The notes under the pieces were generated by a model that worked only from the letters and a program-made list of their open reading frames with translations, did no database searches and was not told the origin of the DNA. Of a DNA stretch of 10,451 nucleotides, positions 5,841 through 10,451 are shown piece after piece. Position 1 is the stretch's first letter. Every line of letters begins with the position of its first letter. The translations under genes and the position numbers were made by a program. Origin of the DNA: Candidatus Aegiribacteria sp. (lineage in GTDB: Bacteria > Fermentibacterota > Fermentibacteria > Fermentibacterales > JCC-6); the NCBI GenBank assembly GCA_030600975.1, contig JAUVUL010000019.1, positions 1-10,451 of the forward strand, in the 5' to 3' direction.

Positions 5841-7697
5841 TTACCGTTTCTTATTGCTTCTTCTTCTATCAGCCAGGAGGAGGAGATTCTTTAAATCCTC
5901 TTTATTGTCTGCTGCCAACCATTTTTTATCAAATTCAGGATTCTGCATTATTTCAGCAATAGCTGCCAGAATCTTCAAATGCAGGATTCGCTCTCCGGAT
6001 GAACCCAGTAGAACAAAAATAATATGAACCACTTCATCGTTAGGGAAGATTACTCCTGGTTTTGATCTCACCAGAAGAGCTTTAACATCTTTTATGCCCT
6101 TGACACAAATATGAGGGATTGCCATTCCTTTTCGCAGAACAGTGCTGAATTCCTTCTCCCTCTCTACGAATTTTGTATAAATATCCTGCGGATCTGAATG
6201 CAGTTCTTCGGCCAGGAGATACGAAATATCTTTAAAGAAATCATCCATTTCTTCAACCTTCTCGATATCCAGAACCATAGATTCTTCAATGAGTTCATGA
6301 AATCTATCTTTCGTAAGATCATCTCTTTTAATAACGATATCCCTCAGTTCGGTAAGAAGGTTATCTGAGGTTAACTCTTTATCTCTGGAAACAAGTCTCT
6401 CCAGAACATAGATCAAAGCTGAATCCTGAGTGGTTCTTTTCTGAGCATAGAACCTGTACCAGAAGAATCCTGCCAAAAGAAATATCATGGTCAGAAAAAC
6501 AATGAATGTGCCCATTTCAATCAATAGAAAAAGCCCTCCTAATATCCCTAAAACCTGCATATATGGATACAAAGGAGAACGAAATTTAGGTTTATAACTA
6601 AGAATATTACTCTCTCTGAATAGAATCAAGGTTAAATTCGCGAAAATATAGAGCAGGATCAGGATACTTGAAGCAACCTTAACCAGTAATTCCAGTCTTA
6701 AAAACACGATAACCGCAACCATGAACAATCCGGTAAAGAGAATAGAAACGTATGGAGTTTGAAACTTAAGACTTAATTTCTGAAATTTGAAAGGTAAAAG
6801 CTTATCTCTGCTCATTCCCAATGGGTATCTTGAAGCTGTCATGATCCCGGAATTGGCTGTAGAAATAAATGCCAGAAATGCCCCGATACTTATTACTATT
6901 TTCAAGGAGTTTCCGCCAAATACTCCTGCTCCGTCAGATATCGGAGTAAGACTGCCTCCAAGGGTTTCAGGATTTAAGACACCTATAGTTATAGAAATAA
7001 CCAGAGCATAGAAAATTGAGGTAACAATCAGGGACAGGAACATGCCTAATGGAAGATTTCTTCCCGGGTTCTTTGTTTCCTCAGCCAGGGCAGCAACCTT
7101 GGTCAATCCTCCGTACGAGATAAAAACAAAACTTGCAGTAGCGAATACAGGTCCTAATCCCCTTGAAAAGAGTGGTGTGAAGTGCTGAAGGTTGACTGTC
7201 CTGGAACCCCAGATAACATAGATCAAAAGTATTCCAAGCAGTCCAATGACTAAGAATACCTGAAATCCTCCTGCTTCCTTTACGCCCAGTAGATTCAAAG
7301 CAACAAAAAAGATGCAGCAGATCAGAGCAATAATTTCTATCGGGATTGGGGTTATGATGCTTAAATAGGCCCCCATTCCTATCAGCGCAAATGCTCCTTT
7401 CAAGCTTAATGAGAACCATGTTGAAAATCCGGCAACGGTTCCCAGAAGAGGACCAAATCCTCTCATAATGTAGAAATAATCTCCACCGGCTTTTGGCATA
7501 GCGGTTGTTAATTCTGCCATGCTCAGCAGGGTAGGAATACAGAATATCCCTGCAATCATATAAGAGATGATAACTGCTGGACCCGCTTTAGCAAAAGCTA
7601 ACCCGGGAAGAATAAACAGCCCAGAACTGATCATTGCTCCCGTAGCAACACAGAAAACATCCAGGATAGTGAGTCTTTTTTTCAGCTCACCTTCCAT
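5841..7697 (-). CDS. APC-family amino acid permease fused to a C-terminal PTS EIIA (PtsN-like) domain
   Basis: A 618-residue inner-membrane protein. Residues 1 to about 420 are an APC-superfamily permease with about 12 helices. Helix 1 carries GAMISSGLF (20-28), the substrate-binding break typical of the family, and AELTTAMPKAGGDYFYI (61-77) is the conserved segment after helix 2. A charged, helical linker (about 425-480) joins it to a cytosolic PTS EIIA type-2 domain (about 482-610). That domain keeps the phosphorylatable His in GMAIPH (H529) and the second conserved His in HLKILA (H573). The permease should import or exchange amino acids; the EIIA domain may gate it by phosphorylation, which is inference. 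No other PTS gene is in the window. ATG 7697 is preferred because GGAG (minus strand, 7706-7709) lies 8 nt upstream; an in-frame ATG at 7751 adds 18 residues but lacks a ribosome binding site. Sampled stretches are often 33-37% G+C, lower than most neighbours. Confidence 0.9.
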   Translation of the reverse strand: MEGELKKRLTILDVFCVATGAMISSGLFILPGLAFAKAGPAVIISYMIAGIFCIPTLLSMAELTTAMPKAGGDYFYIMRGFGPLLGTVAGFSTWFSLSLKGAFALIGMGAYLSIITPIPIEIIALICCIFFVALNLLGVKEAGGFQVFLVIGLLGILLIYVIWGSRTVNLQHFTPLFSRGLGPVFATASFVFISYGGLTKVAALAEETKNPGRNLPLGMFLSLIVTSIFYALVISITIGVLNPETLGGSLTPISDGAGVFGGNSLKIVISIGAFLAFISTANSGIMTASRYPLGMSRDKLLPFKFQKLSLKFQTPYVSILFTGLFMVAVIVFLRLELLVKVASSILILLYIFANLTLILFRESNILSYKPKFRSPLYPYMQVLGILGGLFLLIEMGTFIVFLTMIFLLAGFFWYRFYAQKRTTQDSALIYVLERLVSRDKELTSDNLLTELRDIVIKRDDLTKDRFHELIEESMVLDIEKVEEMDDFFKDISYLLAEELHSDPQDIYTKFVEREKEFSTVLRKGMAIPHICVKGIKDVKALLVRSKPGVIFPNDEVVHIIFVLLGSSGERILHLKILAAIAEIMQNPEFDKKWLAADNKEDLKNLLLLADRRRSNKKR

Positions 7698-7705
7698 CGA
7701 AGTAA

Positions 7706-7709
7706 CTCC
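7706..7709 (-). promoter_or_regulatory. Ribosome binding site that favours the shorter permease-EIIA start
   Basis: On the minus strand GGAG lies 8 nt before ATG 7697. The upstream in-frame ATG (7751) is preceded by CAAGTAGCCGC, without a Shine-Dalgarno match. The shorter product begins MEGELKKRLTILD, a typical short hydrophilic lead into helix 1 of APC permeases. Confidence 0.6.
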
Positions 7710-7747
7710 ATCCGTCAAATGACACTGGTTTTTCCAACTCAGGCTGA

Positions 7748-7939
7748 TCATGCGGCTACTTGAGCGATTCCAAGCTCAGAATAATCTGTTATCAGTCTAT
7801 CCGCAACCCCTTCGTATTGTTCCTTTGCTGATTCAATTCCGGTGTTTCTCAAGTTTACAGAATGATTGAAGCTAATATATTCTAAAATATATACTCGCCT
7901 GGACCAGATGGAACCTCCGCAGGACAGGCGCTCACACAA
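7748..7939 (-). CDS. Doubtful small ORF or gene remnant (up to 63 codons) upstream of the permease
   Basis: A minus-strand frame ends at TGA 7748-7750, overlapping the upstream in-frame ATG (7751) of the permease gene in an ATGA arrangement. The C-terminal half (from about NTGIESAKEQYEG to ITDYSELGIAQVAA) has the G-starting codon bias of real coding sequence and reads like a soluble helical peptide. The N-terminal half does not, and it overlaps the A+T-rich promoter candidate of the divergent peptidase gene. No ribosome binding site is seen for ATG 7939. I do not recognise a family. It may be a small upstream gene with a later non-ATG start, the tail of a decayed gene, or chance. Confidence 0.2.
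   Translation of the reverse strand: MCERLSCGGSIWSRRVYILEYISFNHSVNLRNTGIESAKEQYEGVADRLITDYSELGIAQVAA
7854..7881 (+). promoter_or_regulatory. Candidate sigma70-type promoter for the M3-like peptidase gene
   Basis: TTTACA (7854-7859) and TATATT (7876-7881), 16 nt apart, each match the consensus at five of six positions. They sit in an A+T-rich patch about 60 nt before the peptidase start. This is the only clearly A+T-rich noncoding patch between the divergent permease and peptidase genes. I found no equally good promoter facing the permease. Confidence 0.5.
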
Positions 7940-7941
7940 TC

Positions 7942-9501
7942 GTGAAACGAGTCGAGATGACCAGATTGTTCGAAATAGCAGAGGAACTCAGAGAGCTGGA
8001 TGTGAAATCCAATCAGCTGCACTGGACCAAGTATACAACAGAATACGATTTCGGCATCATGGATATCGAGCGGGAAGTCCAGGAGAAACTGAAGAGCAGG
8101 AAGAGCTGGAATACGATACAGGATCTCCTTGCCGGAGCTCTCTCTCCCCTTGACCGGAGGCGCGTTGAGATAATGGAGAGGATCTTCAGGCCATACCACC
8201 TTTCGGAGAAACTGAGCGAGCTGTCTCTGGCAATCCGGGATAAAACCAACGAACTTATCTCAATTCTGAATACTCACCGATGCATCGTTGCTGGCAGAGA
8301 GATGACAGCACCGGAGATCTCAAGAATTCTCCTATCCGAAACCGATCGAAATCTGAGGAAGAAAGCCTTCCTGGCAAGAACTCAGGTTAACATTCCCCTG
8401 GTGAACACAGGATTCCTGCAGCTTCTTGATCTCCGGAAGGAGTTTGCCAGCGAGTATGGAGACCCTGATTTTGTTCACAAGCAACTTGAGCTTCAGGAGC
8501 TGGACCCGGTCATGTTCGATTCCTGGAAGGATGAGGTCAACTCTGTGCTTCCACTGATGAGAGAGATTCGCTCCCGTTTCGGCGAGGATATCCTCGGTGA
8601 TCCCCATGTAATGCCATGGGATGTTGACTTCATCTCAGGGAAAATCGCACCGGAACTGAATCAGCATGTTAATATGGCTGATTATTTCAATCCCATCAGC
8701 GAGTTGTTCAGTATGTTCAGCATCGATATAACCGGAATGAACATCACCTACGATATTTTCCCAAGGAAGAACAAGTCCGAGTGGGGATACAACTTCCAGG
8801 TTGATATGGGTGTTGACTCCAGAATTCTGACCAATGTCAGGGACAGATACTTCGAATTCGGTGTTCTTCTTCACGAGACCGGTCACGCTGTTCACAGCTT
8901 CACCACCGATCCCAAAGAGATTATCCTGAACATGGGTATCAGCGGTATCGTATCCGAAGGTATAGCGAATCTTTTCGGCAGCTTCAGGGAACATAAATCA
9001 TTCTATTCTCGGTTCTTCAGCGAGAATCTGGAGGAGGCAGGGAAGAATTTCAGGCGGCTGAAGCTTTGGAACCGGGCAAATCAGCTGAGATCGATATCCA
9101 GAATACTTTTCGACCAGGCTCTCTATCGAAACAGAGTAGAGAATATTGACGACATTCATCAGCTGTTATGGCAGACACATCTGGAAGTTCTGGACGAGCA
9201 GCCCTATGCGGATGAACCGGTCTGGGCCAGAACGATACACTATACCACACATCCGATCTATTTCCACAATTACCTCCTTGGAGACCTGATGTGTGACATG
9301 CTGGAGCAGGTCTTCCTGGAGAGAGAAGGTGTCTCTGACGTTACCGACAGGCCGGAATTGTTCGGCAGGTTCATCCTGGATGAGGTCATAGGCGTATCCG
9401 GAAGGTATTCTTTCCCGGAACTCTTCAGGAGGATCAGCGGGGAGGATGTCTCGCTCAAATTACTCTCTCAACGGTTGATAGAAGAGGCAGCGGAGCAGTA
9501 A
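7942..9501 (+). CDS. M3-like zinc metallo-oligopeptidase (oligoendopeptidase family)
   Basis: A 519-residue cytosolic-type protein without signal peptide or membrane segments. The zinc site is clear: HETGH at 311-315 (H311 and H315 ligands, E312 the catalytic base) and the third ligand E339 in SEGIANLFGSF, 24 residues after H315. This is the gluzincin spacing of M3 peptidases such as PepF and thimet oligopeptidase. Downstream, HYTTHPIYFHNYLLGDL (433-449) falls where the family has its His/Tyr substrate-binding segment. The N-terminal 250 residues are helical, like the lid of M3 enzymes. It is somewhat shorter than the usual 550-680 residues. It probably trims short cytosolic peptides. Start: GTG 7942 and ATG 7957 are both possible; neither has a good ribosome binding site, and the ATG would remove only five residues. 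It is divergent from the permease-EIIA gene, so the two may share control. An M2-like enzyme is a less likely alternative. Confidence 0.88.
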   Translation: MKRVEMTRLFEIAEELRELDVKSNQLHWTKYTTEYDFGIMDIEREVQEKLKSRKSWNTIQDLLAGALSPLDRRRVEIMERIFRPYHLSEKLSELSLAIRDKTNELISILNTHRCIVAGREMTAPEISRILLSETDRNLRKKAFLARTQVNIPLVNTGFLQLLDLRKEFASEYGDPDFVHKQLELQELDPVMFDSWKDEVNSVLPLMREIRSRFGEDILGDPHVMPWDVDFISGKIAPELNQHVNMADYFNPISELFSMFSIDITGMNITYDIFPRKNKSEWGYNFQVDMGVDSRILTNVRDRYFEFGVLLHETGHAVHSFTTDPKEIILNMGISGIVSEGIANLFGSFREHKSFYSRFFSENLEEAGKNFRRLKLWNRANQLRSISRILFDQALYRNRVENIDDIHQLLWQTHLEVLDEQPYADEPVWARTIHYTTHPIYFHNYLLGDLMCDMLEQVFLEREGVSDVTDRPELFGRFILDEVIGVSGRYSFPELFRRISGEDVSLKLLSQRLIEEAAEQ

Positions 9502-9580
9502 GGAACAACGCCGGAAGTTATAGAATGCGATACAACCGGATACTGGATCTTACATCATCGGGAATAGCACTGAACAAGAA

Positions 9581-9610
9581 TTGACGTATATCCTGCTTCA
9601 GGGATATTAT
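9581..9610 (+). promoter_or_regulatory. Candidate sigma70-type promoter for the PAS sensor gene
   Basis: TTGACG (9581-9586; five of six) and TATTAT (9605-9610; five of six) are separated by 18 nt. They lie in the 210-nt noncoding gap after the peptidase gene and would give a leader of about 95 nt. No terminator hairpin is visible after 9501, so readthrough from the peptidase gene remains possible. Confidence 0.5.
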
Positions 9611-9700
9611 CAGGTGAGCAATTTGTTTTTGTCAGCGAAACTCCCCATTATTCAGTATACAGGGTTTCTCGCGGGCGATCTGACTCGAACAGGAAATGCG

Positions 9701-9705
9701 AAGGA
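9701..9705 (+). promoter_or_regulatory. Ribosome binding site that sets the PAS gene start
   Basis: AAGGA lies 6 nt before ATG 9712. The frame is open back to a TGA at 9571, but no ATG, GTG or TTG codon occurs in it between there and 9712, so this start is well supported. Confidence 0.7.
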
Positions 9706-9711
9706 TATTCC

Positions 9712-10451
9712 ATGGTCGATTATTCCGACGAGCTGTTGACTGAGCTGTTCTGGAGGACTTCACTCAGAATTGCCGTGCTGGACAGCAGAGGGCACATTAT
9801 TTTAACCAGTAAGGCGTTCAGGGATTCATTTCCCGAGATGGTCAGTGTGTCTGAAGACGGTCTGGAGGTGCTCGGGTTTCCTCATGATGAGGAATACGAA
9901 TCTTACTTCGATAGACTCACAACCCTACCTCCCGGAGAACGTTTTTCATTTCCCATAAAGCTGCCCTTCGCAGGGCTGGAAACCAGATTCAGAATAGAAA
10001 CCGCTTCGCTTTACAGTAAAAGACACAACAATCGCATTTTTCTGACCGAATGGATCCCCGAAGAGGATCCGGAAGCAATTTCCCAAGCTCTGAATGAGAT
10101 CGAACTTAAGTACAGAAATCTGCAGGAGAATCTGCCCGTTGGGATCTACAGGGGTACCGGGAATGGAATACTTCAGACAGCGAATATTGCTCTTATCAGA
10201 ATGATGGGTTTCGATTCATTTGAAGAGCTCCAGAATGTAAATCTCGAAGATGTCTGGGTTAATCCCGAACAACGTACTCGAATGATCGAACGCCTGAGAA
10301 AAGAGGGTTCGGTCCTCAATTACGAGGTTCACCTCAGACGCAAGAACGGTGACGAGTTGATTGCCTCCTTCGATGCTCGAGGTACTTTTGACCCGGAGGG
10401 TAGACTGGTTCATTTTGATACTATAGTGCAGGATATTACACGTCGAATTCA
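9712..10451 (+). CDS. PAS-domain sensory protein, 3' end beyond the window
   Basis: The frame runs open from ATG 9712 to the window edge, giving 246 residues. Residues about 12-115 look like a degenerate PAS domain, opening with LRIAVLDSRGHIILTSKAF, the usual first strands (self/environment sensing, then N-cap and helix). A short amphipathic helix (about 121-140, ISQALNEIELKYRNLQEN) links to a clear second PAS domain (about 140-246). That domain has the family pattern LPVGIYR, then MMGFDSFEEL, then EVHLRRKNGDEL, and ends at the classic IVQDITRR, which normally joins PAS to the next module. There is no signal peptide or membrane segment, so a cytosolic sensor is likely. By family the missing C terminus would be a histidine kinase, a GGDEF/EAL or SpoIIE output, or more PAS/GAF domains; the window does not say which. 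Confidence 0.85.
   Translation, partial: MVDYSDELLTELFWRTSLRIAVLDSRGHIILTSKAFRDSFPEMVSVSEDGLEVLGFPHDEEYESYFDRLTTLPPGERFSFPIKLPFAGLETRFRIETASLYSKRHNNRIFLTEWIPEEDPEAISQALNEIELKYRNLQENLPVGIYRGTGNGILQTANIALIRMMGFDSFEELQNVNLEDVWVNPEQRTRMIERLRKEGSVLNYEVHLRRKNGDELIASFDARGTFDPEGRLVHFDTIVQDITRRI

Overview
The window is about 10.4 kb of ordinary bacterial chromosome, densely packed, with roughly half G+C. It holds seven main protein genes, two of them cut by the window edges. I see no tRNA, rRNA, CRISPR array, insertion sequence or phage gene. The gene content suggests a Gram-negative-type (diderm) bacterium: an O-antigen-ligase/polymerase-like membrane protein and a lipoprotein foldase are present. 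Acetate kinase points to an acetate-forming or fermentative metabolism. I cannot name a phylum from sequence alone; an uncultured anaerobic lineage would fit, but that is a guess.

Region 1 (3-1988, plus strand) is the 3' part of a membrane-bound GAF/SpoIIE-type PP2C phosphatase. Region 2 (1989-3609) has a possible 28-codon leader ORF behind a strong ribosome binding site, then a Wzy/O-antigen-ligase-like polytopic membrane protein whose true start is unclear. Region 3 (3610-5712) is a two-gene unit: acetate kinase, then, 3 nt later, a lipoprotein with two parvulin prolyl isomerase domains. A candidate promoter and a perfect 12-bp palindrome precede the unit.

Region 4 (5713-7941) is a minus-strand gene that converges on the parvulin gene across a strong 13-bp hairpin. 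It encodes an APC-family amino acid permease fused to a C-terminal PTS EIIA (PtsN-like) domain, and is the most unusual gene here. It looks more A+T-rich than its neighbours in the stretches I sampled. Its upstream region also holds a divergent promoter candidate for region 5 (7942-9501), an M3-like zinc oligopeptidase on the plus strand. Region 6 (9502-10451) is a 210-nt intergenic stretch with a good promoter candidate, then the start of a PAS-domain sensor protein that runs off the window.

The genes do not form one pathway. They are a mix of signalling (PP2C phosphatase, PAS sensor), envelope (ligase-like protein, foldase lipoprotein), energy metabolism (acetate kinase) and nitrogen/peptide handling (permease-EIIA, oligopeptidase). 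I found no convincing undescribed multi-gene system. The items most worth a second look are the permease-EIIA fusion, the altered nucleotide-site segment in acetate kinase, the leader ORF before the ligase-like gene, and the regulatory DNA before ackA.
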